DNA of 64,000 bases from Xestospongia bergquistia (lineage: Eukaryota; Porifera; Demospongiae; Haplosclerida; Petrosiidae), in contig OZ014417.1 in NCBI GenBank assembly GCA_963965975.1, positions 3,825,821 through 3,889,820 of the forward strand, given 5' to 3'. A model generated the notes under the pieces. It worked only from the letters and a program-made list of their open reading frames with translations, had not been told where the DNA came from and made no database searches. The translations under genes were made by a program, and so were the position numbers. Positions 46,679 to 57,669 of the stretch are shown in pieces (within the stretch, counting starts at the first letter, position 1; each line of letters starts with the position of its first letter).

Positions 46679-47731
46679 TCATTCATCTTTTTCAGAATCT
46701 GTTTCCTCAGGTTCATATTCGGTTATGGCCATAGTGGATGTTATGGTGTATCTTGTGTAATTAGTTGTATTTGCTACTGCTCTGTTGACAGAGGAATGGT
46801 GATGTCTCTGATAATGAGATTTTCGTAGAAATGTAACATGAACTAGAAGTGCTAGTCCAGAGAAAAATCCTAACAGTCCATTTGTTACTAAATGAGCCAT
46901 TACTAAATTATAACTGCTATGTGAAGATATAGCTCCATAAATCCGATCCACTAAAGGAAGGAGAAGTAGCATATAGAACACAATTGGATATGCTAGCAAT
47001 GGTAGGAGTTGTTTTAAAGCAGTCTTGTTACGATTTTGTTCTTGACTAATCATCAGTGGTTCAGCCTCTGCTTCATGGTGTCTACAAGTTCTACAAGTTA
47101 AAACAATAAAGGTGCCAATGACCATAAACAAACAGACAGTAAGAGAGACAAAGAGAGGTCCATACCACAATACAAATTGTTCTATAATGCCTTCTTTGTA
47201 CTTGCTATTAGGACAGTTGTCATTCCAATTTCTTATCCAACACCATGCGTTTGCTATGCCATATGAGTTGTGAATAAATGGAATCCAGACATGAAGTAAA
47301 GGAAACAGCACAGATAGCAAAATGTAGATGACTTCTAGTTTCACAAAGTTTTTCAAACACACAGCCAGACAAAACAAATGAAAGACAAGACACAATGTAA
47401 ATAGAAGTTTTACCCACATTGTATATTGGATAAGAAAAGCTGTTGTTTTGCAGGCAATAGAATAAAATAGACTGCTTCTATAGTTCATATTTAATATAAC
47501 CAGACATTCAGTCATACTAAACAATAACGCAGCGACAACTTGGTAAATTGCCAATCGATAAACAAAATATTTGTATAACTTTAGACAAAGAACTATTACT
47601 ATTGTCACAATACACATCAGAGTTGATACAGCACTAATACTTGTCATTGCTATCAGCAAATGGTTCATTTGACTCTTTGTAAAAGATCCATTGCAATCAT
47701 TGGAAAGCGAGTTGGAAGGTAAGATCTCCAT
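46679..47731 (-). CDS. Seven-transmembrane receptor, cAMP-receptor/secretin-like GPCR
   Basis: An intronless 350-residue frame with seven hydrophobic segments at about 24-50, 57-81, 92-118, 131-151, 184-212, 238-260 and 276-302. The N-terminus is short with one N-glycosylation site (NGS at 14-16). The second extracellular loop has NAWCWIRNWN; the CWI motif and a partner Cys before TM3 (SIACK) form the usual disulfide of the cAMP-receptor, GPR157-like and secretin/adhesion groups. The tail is Ser/Thr-rich and ends with an acidic cluster (ETDSEKDE). It should sense an extracellular ligand and couple to G proteins at the plasma membrane; the ligand is unknown. The start at 47731 is the first Met and places TM1 correctly. 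A truncated copy lies directly downstream. Confidence 0.85.
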   Translation of the reverse strand: MEILPSNSLSNDCNGSFTKSQMNHLLIAMTSISAVSTLMCIVTIVIVLCLKLYKYFVYRLAIYQVVAALLFSMTECLVILNMNYRSSLFYSIACKTTAFLIQYTMWVKLLFTLCLVFHLFCLAVCLKNFVKLEVIYILLSVLFPLLHVWIPFIHNSYGIANAWCWIRNWNDNCPNSKYKEGIIEQFVLWYGPLFVSLTVCLFMVIGTFIVLTCRTCRHHEAEAEPLMISQEQNRNKTALKQLLPLLAYPIVFYMLLLLPLVDRIYGAISSHSSYNLVMAHLVTNGLLGFFSGLALLVHVTFLRKSHYQRHHHSSVNRAVANTTNYTRYTITSTMAITEYEPEETDSEKDE

Positions 47732-47860
47732 TTCAACTACGATCCAAAGCGGTTAGTCACAGGAATGAAACTACTTAATATTCATAATTTATTTGGTCGA
47801 TCACGTGAACACTAAAGTAACGTCATCTACCGTGTATTGCCTTATATTATAATAATGAAG
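47732..47860 (-). promoter_or_regulatory. Putative promoter region of the receptor gene
   Basis: Upstream of the receptor ATG lie a palindromic E-box, gatcacgtgaac at about 47799, and a CRE-like taacgtcatct at about 47817. These are transcription-factor binding words; their use is inferred from position only. Confidence 0.3.
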
Positions 47861-48301
47861 TAAATTCAAGGTAAGATAGTCTGTTAATGAAATTTCAATA
47901 GCATAAGAATTATATACAGTGTAGTAACAAATTCATTGTTCATATCACCACAGTAGCATCAAATGCTATCCTCAAATTTTTGTGCATAATTACACATGCA
48001 ACAGTTTTAATTTCATTGTTTACAGTTTTAATCTCATTATTGTATCTAAAAAGGTTGTGTATACAGTATTTGTTGAAAATGAACTATGTATAAGTTACTA
48101 CTTCCTATAACTGAATTAAGTAATTAAATTGAGTGATTGGAGTTTTAATAGAATTGACTGTTTTAGCTCAGGTTTTTGTTTGTTTGTTGGTTTAGTGATT
48201 TTTGTTCATGGAATTTTACAATGTTTTTGAAATTGAGAGAAGGATTTTTGTGGAGATAATGATTCGTTTGCTGGTTCATTTTATAGCCTGTTAAATCTAG
48301 A
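47861..48301. other. 3' flank of MULE remnant A
   Basis: From about 48040 onward it matches 51590-51840 (gtgtatacagt.tttgttga, gtttttgt.gagataatg), i.e. the common 3' sequence of the two MULE remnants. Confidence 0.5.
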
Positions 48302-48745
48302 TTATACTTCTATTATATTGACTTCAACAAGATTTAATGCTGCTCTTATTTGTTGCAGGATATCTTCATCTGTACATTGTTCTAATAAGACATATAGATG
48401 ATCCATATCTCTCTGTATGTCTTCTTTCATGGCAACTGTTGTAGTGTATTCCCTTAAGACTTTTACTTCACAGAATATTTCTTCATTCCCAATATTGAGT
48501 GACTTCACAGGGACATATGATGGTTCTACTGGAATATAATTCAGGTGAGAGTTTATGTACTTAATAACAAGTGGAATATCCCTACACATTGTTACATTGA
48601 GAAGAGAGTTGGGGACATGTACATGTATAATTGTGTATACAAACATTGCATTCCTTCCATCGTATAAGGCAATTTTGACAAATTGAATAACAATACAGTC
48701 ATTGGATTAGGTTATAAGTAAATAGCCATGACAAATACGATTGTA
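48302..48745 (-). pseudogene. MULE-type transposase C-terminus with SWIM zinc finger (remnant A)
   Basis: Reading from about 48690, ECNVCIHNYTCTCP is followed, after a one-base shift, by SLLNVTMCRDIPLVIKYI. Together these follow the SWIM zinc-finger pattern C-x-C-...-C-x-H found after the catalytic core of metazoan MULE-like transposases; the final C-x-H reads C-R-D. The frame then runs as an open 114-codon ORF with a helical tail (EDIQRDMDHLYVLLEQC). The catalytic core is absent here. The same tail, more decayed, follows the core remnant at 51.8-52.9 kb. Confidence 0.6.
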
Positions 48746-49654
48746 GGAAAAACAGTGTATCATTACAGTCATTATAACCAAGCCTGCATGTACGCTAACT
48801 TTCTGAGTAATGTCAATGTATGAGTCAAAAAATACCAGTGTATACATGTTATATGTCCCATCTACATACTTGCAAAGTTAATATATATAATATTGGATGC
48901 ATCATTTAAATAATTATCAAAATTTGATAATATTCATGACTTGAATTAATTATATAAAAGCAGTAAATCTGAATAAATGTTGTAGATATCATTATTATAT
49001 TAGATAAAATATTTATTATCTCTTTTAAAAAAAACTGTTTTGATCAAGGGTTTAAATATTAATCCAACACATTCTTTTGCCAATTTAATTTTCTGGGAAA
49101 AGAATTTGAAGTATTTACTAGCCACATCAACTGACATGCTGACATGAACTGATACATACTATAATGAAGAATGACCTAATAAAAGGAAATTAAAAAGTTT
49201 ATATCATCAATTATAAATAATTCGTTATAATTAATAATTATTAATCATATATATATATATATCAATTATATAAAAAGTCTTTAGTGTCTACATACATCCC
49301 ATTTAATCCTTAGATAAAGTATATACTACTTCATGTCATTAATTAGTATCATTTTCTGGAAGGTTGATATGTCTTGAGACATATATATGCTGGTAAGAGA
49401 TGTTATACAAAACAACAATAAATTACGGTGTAGATGTTAGTGTTATGAATGAGGTAACTCTTGACATTACGTAATATTTTCTTAAATACCATCAACTTGG
49501 ATGATATCAATAAAGTTTTATAATGGTCAACACAAAAAGATGGATGTTAGGATTGGACTGGTATATATGTTTCTGTACAAAGTCCATGGTGTGCTACATT
49601 ATATATATCTTGTAATTGATGAAAATATAAATGAGAGAGAGAGACACACACATA
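48746..49654. other. No gene seen
   Basis: Very AT-rich, including an (AT)n run near 49245. No coding signal. Confidence 0.35.
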
Positions 49655-50260
49655 TGTACATTATAGTTGGCAGTTGAGTGCTTTTTCGATTACTTTTGTT
49701 CTTTTACAATTTGTATGATTCGGTTTTATAGAACTTCAATATCTCTGCTGTCAATATTATCAATATCTTTTTAATGTTAGTCCTGGTAAGGATAGTGAAT
49801 GGATGGATAGATCGATACAAAGTAATCTGTATACTTTTCATCATTATAATAAAGTACTTCATTAGTAATAATTAATTTTTGTTGAGCTTTTCTAGCAATT
49901 TATAGACTTGTCAAATCAACTTGTGGAGGGAACAAAATAAATTTGCAGACATGGAGACTTCATGTATCATGTATGCCAACTTTAGACTTTCATTGCTACT
50001 ATGTCAGTGTATCCTAAAGTACAGAAGATCTGTTAAGACAACAGATTGATCTGAATATGTACCAGATTTTATTGTTTATGCATTTAATACTTGAAGAGTT
50101 CTCAGGGATTTACCCTTCACTACTTATGAGCTCTCCTGTGATCTGTACTGATTCAGGAGCTGAGGAAGAACTTGATAGTTGCTCCACCCATTGACCACCA
50201 ATTACTAAACTAAGTTGGAATTTTTCCAATACATTTGTTGTTATTTACAGATGTTCTTTT
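49655..50260. repeat. 0.6 kb duplicated segment, copy 1
   Basis: Matches 50650-51245 in the same orientation: ctctgctgtcaat.ttatcaat, ggatagtgaatggatg, acatggagacttcatgtatc, gacaacagattgatctgaat. The minus strand of this copy has a short open piece (GGQWVEQLSSSSSAPES at about 50225) that is broken in the other copy. Family unknown. Confidence 0.8.
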
Positions 50261-50649
50261 TTTAATTAGTGAAAGAATGTATAGATAACTGATCATATGA
50301 ATAGATGGTACTTGTACAATGTCTTGCTTTCATAGGTATGTGTCAATCCATTCATTCAACTCTTTATCATGACCATCCATCCATCCATTTGTTTATCTTT
50401 TCAATTGACCACTCTATCAATGTTGCTAGGAATATGTCAGTCTCAGCTATTTATGATGTGGAGGAAATCTTAATTAAAAAGACTTCATTTGCAATCAACA
50501 ACTGGTCATGTAAGTTGTTCTTTATTCTATAACTTCTGCTTTGAGGTAGCCATAATGTCAATTGCTAACAATAAGTGTGTTAATAGTTCAATACATGTAA
50601 GTCTGCATACTCAGTATTAATCATTTTACATTTATCAATACTGCATCAA

Positions 50650-51245
50650 CAATACATTATAATTGGTAGGCCAGTTCTTTCTTGATTAATTTTGTTCTTT
50701 CACAGTTTGTACAACTTGGTTTATGATAAAGAAGACTCCGTAATCTCTGCTGTCAATACTATCAATGTCTCTTTAATGTTTATCCTTGTAAGGATAGTGA
50801 ATGGATGAATAGCTATAGATACAAGACAAACTTGACCTTATCAAAGAAACACTTCATTAGTAATAATTTTGTTTAGTTTTTTAGAAATCATCAAATCAAC
50901 TCATGGAGCAAGCAAAACAAACTTTTAGACATGGAGACTTCATGTATCATGAATGCTAACATTGATTCTTTACAACTACTTCAGTGTGTTCTAAAGTATA
51001 GAATATCTATCAAGACAACAGATTGATCTGAATGATGTGCCAGATTTGTTGTTTATGTATTCAACACTTGGAGGGTTCTCAGGGAGTTATTCTTCACTAT
51101 TTATGAGCTTTTCTGTTAACTGTACTATTTTAGGAGCTCAGAAAGAACTTGATATTTCATCTACTCTTTGACCACACATTACTAAACTAAGTTTAGACTG
51201 GTGGAATATTTTAAATACATTTTTGTTATTTACAGATGTTTTTTC
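50650..51245. repeat. 0.6 kb duplicated segment, copy 2
   Basis: Direct repeat of 49655-50260 at a distance of about 995 bp. It lies between the two MULE remnants, so it may be an internal part of that element family. Confidence 0.8.
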
Positions 51246-51844
51246 TTTAATTACAATATTACATTTTCATAAACGTTTGGAAAAATTAAATTACAAATTT
51301 ACTGTGTTAATAATGCATTTGAAAATTTACAATGTTAATACAACAGTGTAAAGACGTTGTAACATTTACATGCAATACATTTACATACAAATTTACACCG
51401 TGTTATTACAATTAAAAATTCACAATTTTAATGCAGCAATTGTAATAAATCCATCATATATACATTATGTAAAAAATGGTGCAAAATGAATGGAATATTT
51501 ACTATTGTAAATTGTAGTATTAACCATTTCATTTACATCAATAAAACAATGAATGCATTCAATACTTAACTTTTTCCTGTGTTTAATCTCAATATCACAA
51601 CCAAAAATTTTGTGTATACAGTTTTTATTGAAAATAAACTATATAAGTTACTACTTACCTATAGCTGACTTAGGTAAATTGAGTGATTGGAATTTTAACA
51701 CAGTGACTGTTTTAGCTCATGTTTTTGTTTTTAATTGGTTTATTGATTTTTGTTGCTGGAGTTTTACGATGTTTTTGAATTGAGAAGAATGGTTTTTGTG
51801 GAGATAATGCTTTGTTTGCTGATTCATTTGATAGTCAGCTATTA
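51246..51844. other. AT-rich diverged tandem repeat and MULE 3' flank
   Basis: Between 51260 and 51545 the word aaatttac with variants recurs every few tens of bases, some copies inverted. From 51590 the sequence matches the 3' flank of MULE remnant A. Confidence 0.45.
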
Positions 51845-52870
51845 AATCTAGATGATACTTCTATTATATTGATCATGACTTCAGCAAGATTTAATACTGC
51901 TCTTATATAGTGTATTCCCCTAAATAAGACTTTTACTTCATGGAATATTTCCTCATTCCCAACATTGAGTGACTTCACAGGGACCATGTCTGTTGTTAAT
52001 GATACCTATTCGATAAAATGTCTTCCCCTTCTCTAATTATATTAGTCTTTCAAAAGCTTTGTCTTTTGCTATCTTCATGAGCAGATGAACACATTTATCA
52101 ACACCTTGATTGATTTTGCCTTTCAAATACTAACACTTCAGTGAGTGATGGAATGCTTGAACATACATTTTGGTGTTGATACCAGCTGTTTTTCATAAAA
52201 CATGTAGGTAGCCCACTGATGTTTGCGTTGACTGTACTCTTGCTTGAAGTACTTAGTGAAACATTGTGTACTCTTGTTATTGTTAATATGTGTTATAAAT
52301 GTGTTGAAAAGTAGTTCAAAGTTTAGTAATCCTCTTTGTCAAGAAGTGTGTCGAGAGTGTGGTATAGATTTGACACTTCTGCACCTTATCACTGATAAAT
52401 TTCGAGGTACCTCTCCAGGCATGATCCATATGTCATGAACATATGATTTTTGTGGATGCCTATTGAATACTAATATCCATGCATTATAGAACCCATCAAA
52501 GTTATCAAACATAAACCACTTTGGAGATATTGTTCCAGTCTTTTTCTTAATTATAAGGTTTTCAAAGTAATGTGTCAGTAGTATTTGATCCTCTCTGTTA
52601 CTTAGGCACCACGAAACTGGATAGATGTAAACCGTATATTTGTATATTAGTATAATTATAGGTCTGCTTTTCAAGATCTCACCAAGATCCATGTGGTATA
52701 TCATGAAGTAATTGTATTTTGTTGTCATCACTTGTACAGCCTACCAAGGAGTCATCCATCTTGTACCACCTTTTGTTCATTAAAATGTAGGAAACATAAT
52801 AACCTAGTATAGAAGATGGTCCAATGTGCTCTATCATTGCCATCAAGTCAAATTAAACATAACTGTAGCT
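51845..52870 (-). pseudogene. MULE-type transposase remnant B (core plus tail)
   Basis: At 52731-52339 the minus strand gives PVSWCLSNREDQILLTHYFE, then PKWFMFDNFDGFYNAWILVF and LRNLSVI-type text. This corresponds to the MULE core, where a P-V-W/C-S-N-R-E-D block is followed by K-W-F-M-S-D-D; the Asp pair is now FDN. After a frame change, 52260-52010 carries QWATYMFYEKQLVSTPKC, then DKCVHLLMKIAKDKAFERLI and RIGIINNRH. The tail at 51990-51850 matches remnant A. Many stops are present. Such elements encode a DDE transposase with a C-terminal SWIM finger. Confidence 0.65.
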
Positions 52871-54108
52871 CCCTAAATTGTATGTGTTATGATAACTTGT
52901 AATTTTGCTTTAAGCACCTGTGCATCACAATGATGTAAGTCTTCAGAAAAAGGTACTAGTGATGTACATTTTTGTGCTTGGCCATTATTTCAAAGGAATC
53001 TACATATGTAATTTGCTCTTTCATAAATTATACCTTCATAATTGAAGTATCAAAATTGATGGCAATGAATGCATATATCTTGTTTTACTATTGTTCAAGT
53101 TTGTTCGTCACATATATTTTTGGTAATGAAACTAATTATATTACATTGGACTAGTTGAAAATGTATTAATCACCTCTGATGTAACAACCCCCTTCTTCAT
53201 ATGACATCACTTTTTGGAATGAATTTTTGATTGCATCTTCTATGTTAGTTCCCTACATGATATGTGCAATGTATTATCAACATAGTACTGTTTTTATCAT
53301 ACCTGTACATTGACTTGTAAATTTGATTGTTTACTTTCAGAAGATCTAGACAATCCACATTCTAGATATTCTCACTGTTATCTGAAATATACATTTTATG
53401 TACATTATATGTTCTTACTAGTAGTAGTTATTGTAGTTTCAGTTAATTTGTGTACACTGATTTCACTTATGATTAAATTAATATATCAAAAGCACTAATG
53501 TTGGCTATAAAATCTCTCTTCAATTTGAAGAAGAACTTGAGTAAGAAACTCATGATCATTTTCCTGATCACCTGGAGACCAGTGTGGAATGAATTCTATA
53601 AAAATTGTAATTTATTTCATATTAGTTTTGTCAATTGTTGTTCAGTTGATTGTAGATCTCTGTTGGTTGTATTACCTTAGCCTCCTCCTCCATGCAGAGA
53701 TTCTTCAATCTTATTATCAAGTATATGCAGCATTATATAGCTAAGAGTACATTTATATTATTATGATATTGACAATAACAATTCTTACTGCATTCTTCAT
53801 GTTTATTTAAGAGGAATGTGAAGGATTGTCTTAAAAGTTGCATTTGCAATACAAGTGTTTCCTAGATTTGTTAATCCTGAGGGGAAGACTTGAGTCCATC
53901 ACAGTTCTCAGTAATCCAATTGAGCCCAATATCATGTACATTATGTTGTATTACTGTTTATAAAAAATAATTAATGAAAGACCAGCCCCACTATGAAATT
54001 AATTACTTGTTTCTCTGACTAGGAACAGTCTTAGAATTAGGGCAATTTCTTTAAGGGCGTTCCATAATCTGTGACATGATAGAAATGAAGAACTCTTATT
54101 CTTTATAG
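52871..54108. other. No certain gene apart from one candidate exon
   Basis: Contains the candidate membrane exon at 53341-53498 described separately. Otherwise AT-rich without recognised motifs. Confidence 0.35.
53341..53498 (+). CDS. Candidate terminal exon with one transmembrane segment
   Basis: After a good acceptor (ttgtttactttcag) the open frame EDLDNPHSRYSHCYLKYTF leads to a strongly hydrophobic run (MFLLVVVIVVSVNLCTLISL), then IKLIYQKH and a stop. It looks like the membrane anchor of a small protein. No family is recognised, and AT-rich DNA yields hydrophobic frames by chance. Confidence 0.25.
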
Positions 54109-54232
54109 TCCTTGCTTTACATCCGTTTTTGATAGCTGTGTACAGTGAACCAGTGAAGTTGATGCTCTTACAGGATGAACAAGAAGTTTTATGTCTAGAT
54201 GGTTCACCTCCAGGCTATTATTTTATACAAGG
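54109..54232 (+). pseudogene. 5' exon of a pectinacetylesterase (Notum-like) gene, cut by a MITE
   Basis: After an acceptor ctttatag the frame encodes LALHPFLIAVYSEP, probably the rest of a signal peptide, and EVLCLDGSPPGYYFIQ. CLDGSPPGYYF is the hallmark start of the PAE/Notum hydrolase fold. A MITE begins at 54233 within the codons that should follow, destroying the splice donor. The remaining exons lie 5.6 kb downstream at 59872-62320. Confidence 0.7.
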
Positions 54233-54465
54233 CATCGGCGAATCCAGAGTGTCAAAATAGGGGGTGAGCGCGACAAAATTTTTAACCTTAATAAATATTC
54301 ATAATATTCATTATTCACAGTACACCCTTTTAATTATAAGGTATGGCTGGAAAAATTTGCTATGAATTACTTAAAGTATAATTATGTACCACAGGGTGTG
54401 ACTGAATGATTGACTATCAAATCATTATAGAGTAAAAAGTGTTGCCCCCCTTAGATCCGCCAGTG
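54233..54465. mobile_element. MITE inserted in the PAE exon
   Basis: The left end catcggcgaatccag..aggggg and the right end ccccccttagatccgccagtg are inverted matches (consensus near CACTGGCGGATC followed by a G run), a terminal sequence common to hAT-like MITEs. Length is about 233 bp and there is no ORF. A clear 8-bp target duplication was not seen. Confidence 0.65.
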
Positions 54466-54559
54466 TTATATTTTGGTCATTATTTCTTGCCATACTGTAT
54501 TATATTAAATATAATGATTTCAAGATTTCTTAGCACTGATAGATTATTTGATATTATAT

Positions 54560-54866
54560 AATAGAATATATATAATATCAAATATCCTTTGTCTTTGGAG
54601 ACTGCAAAATGCACCACATTTTCTCTCTACTTTAAGGTCATTTTGAAATTATATTGATCTCAAAAGGTTCTGTGAATGAAACATGGCTTTCAAGTTTAGA
54701 TTGCTACATATTATAATAGGCTGGACATGTTAATATAGAATTTAGACAGTAAATATTGGGTAAACAATTACCCAGACATTCCAGGAACTACCTGTACTAA
54801 ACCATATCATGGATTATCATAGGCAATTTCACTAATATAATTATAGTTATATCAAACTAACTTAAC
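54560..54866. repeat. Dispersed repeat, copy 1
   Basis: Matches 58895-59275 in the same orientation: ggtcattttgaaattatat, ctcaaaaggttctgtgaatg, tggctttcaagtttagattg, cattccaggaactacctgta. The family is unknown. The two copies bracket the block of inserted elements inside the PAE gene. Confidence 0.8.
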
Positions 54867-55004
54867 ATTGGTTCTTTTTGAGTAAAACAAAATTTTGAGG
54901 GAATATAATCAATATCTTTAGGGTTCCTAGATGGTTTTGTAAAAGATACATACACAAGTAAAATACAATTCATCCCACATGATACAAAGTGCTCACTGCA
55001 AATT

Positions 55005-56479
55005 CGAGAGGTATTATAAGGACTATGTTTTACTTTTGGAGAAGTTATAAAGAAATTTTAACAAGACTGAGGGAAGTCCATGGTGTGAAGAGAAGGTAAT
55101 TACATTACTTTGTATTGTAATGTATCGTTATTTGTGATGATATATTTAACCATATCCTACTTAGCCTAAGTTGGCTGAAACTAACATTAAAAGGTTACAT
55201 TTGAAATGACGTTCACCTGACCCCAATTATGATGTTACAAAGGCATTGCTCAGAAAAATTCTGGAAACTTCAGATGGGCTGAGAGGATATAGAGGTGGTT
55301 GGAAACTTTTACGAGACAGATATGGCTACATTGTTAGAAGGTATGTTCATTTTATTTTGGTAATTATAATTACATATTTATAGGAGTACAGTGATGAAAG
55401 TTCTTCAAGAAGTGGATCCTGAAGGGGTGATGGCTCGAAAAAAGAGAAGGTTCAAACGAAGAATTTATTGTAACAAAGTATGATATCTGTTTATTAGTAT
55501 ACTAATAATGTTAATTGTACTTGACCTTTCATTAAAGGGACCTAACTATGTCTGGCATATGGATAGGTATGACAAATTGTCTCCGTATGGATTAGCCATT
55601 CATGGATGCATTGATGGGTACATATATGAAAAATGAGAATAATATATCATTTGGTATTGTTTACTCTATTAGTTTTTCTCGTAAAATCTTATGGTTACAT
55701 CTCTCACCTACAAATCATAATCCAAAAGTCATAGCTCGTTCTTATCTGGAAGCAGTTGAGGAGACAGCAGGAATGTACAATATAGATTATGTCACAAACA
55801 GAGTGATGGATGCATACATGTAGGTATTCCACAGTATCTAAGATCAGACTATGGAACAGAGAATTGTGTTGTAGCTTTTCTACATATTGCCTTTCATATC
55901 AAAAACGAATCACCTCTACATAAGCATTCTTATATTTAATAACCTTCAAAATCTAATGTTGTAAGTCTCACTCATGTACTAGCTATTTCAGTGTTCATAA
56001 TATCTGTTACAGAAAATTGAGGGATGGTGGTCACTGTTAAGACGACTGAAAACATCGTCTGGTGGATTAATTTGTTTAAGGTTGTAACACAATAATCTAA
56101 TATTTGAGTTATGTTTTTAATTTTAGGACTTTAAAGAACGTGAGTTATTTGATGGTTCACAACTGCACAAATATGCCTTAGCGTATGCTTCAGCTCATCT
56201 TATTAACAAGGAGCTAGAGGAATTTAAAGAGTACTGGAACTCTCATAGAATACGAGAGAATAGATCAGCGTCTCTTCCATCTGGTATTCCTAATGACCTT
56301 TATGAAATGCCTTCGGTTCATGGTATGTTAAAGTAAATATTACACACAATTTACTTTTTCTGTTAGATGCTCATGATCACATTCAGCCAGTAAATTCTTT
56401 GTTATGGATATATGCTATGTCACAAGAGAGCTTACCAAAACCAACATTTTATCCATCATCTTTCAAAGATGATGGATAA
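55005..56479 (+). pseudogene. Intron-rich transposase with retroviral-integrase-like (IS3/rve) core
   Basis: Exons at about 55005-55096, 55165-55340, 55384-55478, 55538-55617, 55673-55770, 55824-55960, 56013-56080, 56127-56322 and 56367-56479 join through short GT-AG introns. The N-terminal part is basic and helical (YKEILTRLREVHGV, RRFKRRIYCNK). The core reads GPNYVWHMDRYDKLSPYGL (first Asp), FSRKILWL, LRSDYGTENCVV (second Asp) and KIEGWWSLLRRL (Glu): a complete D,D,E triad. This matches a metazoan transposon-derived integrase family. Lesions are a TGA near 55205, a changed donor at 55771 (GA instead of GT), two stops near 55940 and a one-base shift near 56055. It lies inside the split PAE gene. 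Confidence 0.75.
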
Positions 56480-56590
56480 ATTTCAAGAGCCTGTATAATG
56501 GACAGAATATGTATGTGATCCTGAAAAATCATGATTTTAAATTTAAAAACACAAACATATTTAATTCATGTGAGTATTTGAAATACATAT

Positions 56591-56879
56591 TCAAGAAGTA
56601 CATACTTGCTTAGACGTTACACGTTTACTAAGTCTTTGCATGCAAGCATTTACAACTCTTCTGAAGACTTCGCCCATGTCTGGAGATATTGGGTCAATGG
56701 AAGAATCTGCTAATGTCAAAAAGTCTTCCGTGTTACTCCTTTGGTCCTCAGTAAATGTCACCTAAGCAATTGATGAGTAAAATAAAGTTATATACATTAA
56801 CAATACATATAATCACATACTAGGTCACAATCAGACCTATCTTTGTCATATGCCACAAGAGCAGAGTACGTTTCCAATA
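56591..56879 (-). CDS. Two C-terminal exons of an unknown gene
   Basis: Exons 56879-56821 and 56761-56591 join in phase 0 through an intron with gtatgtgatt...ttgcttag. They encode VLETYSALVAYDKDRSDCDL, then VTFTEDQRSNTEDFLTLADS, SSIDPISPDMGEVFRR and a short tail to TGA at 56593-56591. Composition is that of a real protein, and splice signals are good. It converges on the IS3-like pseudogene with 111 bp between stops, so it may be a second gene of that transposon or a host gene. The family is not recognised. Confidence 0.45.
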
Positions 56880-57669
56880 CTCAGTCTTTCTGATTCAACA
56901 TTTAAAGCTTATAGCTTCTACTTTTATCTTGGTCAACATACAAACAATTAGATAATAAATTGAGTGGTTTCAATCTCATGAACTTATGCAATTGACCTCA
57001 TGATATGGTAAATCTAGTTTGTAGAGCTACTTTATTCTCTTTTCAGCATAATGAGTGTTGGATTTACATTATGTCTTACTAGAAGATGTAGAGGATTGCT
57101 CTGATTAACAATTTGACTATTTTGTTTAACTGAGGAATGAAATTTATCAGCCAAGTATGTTCATAAGGGAAGTAACTATCATAAGCTTAAAACACTCAAT
57201 GTGGTGCTAAGACCATCAGTAACTTTATTGAGTGTGAAATAATATACCTAATAGTATTCATGTTTTGTTTAAACTTTTGTTTATTTGTTTTTTGTAAATA
57301 TATTCAAAGAAATAAACAAATCAACTATGTCTTTAAAAAATATGAATACAAGAAGAGTAAAGTATATAAAGATGATAACACAATTTACAGTGTTCAACGT
57401 GGCAAGCAGAATTATTTTTATCTTCTTTGTATTCTTGTTAAATTTTAAAAATTTTAAGATCCTGACTGGTATTTTATGACTACACTTACACAATAATGGT
57501 TATATGTATATATAATACAAAGTTTGGTGATCAGTTCAGTTTATTCAGTAGAGTATTACTGTTATTATATTAAATTTTGATAATTGCTAGGATAAATTTA
57601 AAAAGATTGTCAAAAGTTTCTAAACTTATCTACATTTGTTTTACTATTTTGGATAAGAACAGCTTTGGT
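56880..57669. other. No gene seen
   Basis: Upstream exons for the 56591-56879 gene should lie here on the minus strand but were not identified. The mutually overlapping open frames at 57260-57493 are low-complexity shadows. Confidence 0.35.

Noticed and set aside
57260-57493. Three overlapping frames of Lys/Ile/Phe-rich peptides
   Set aside because: Low-complexity AT-rich frames on both strands without splice context.
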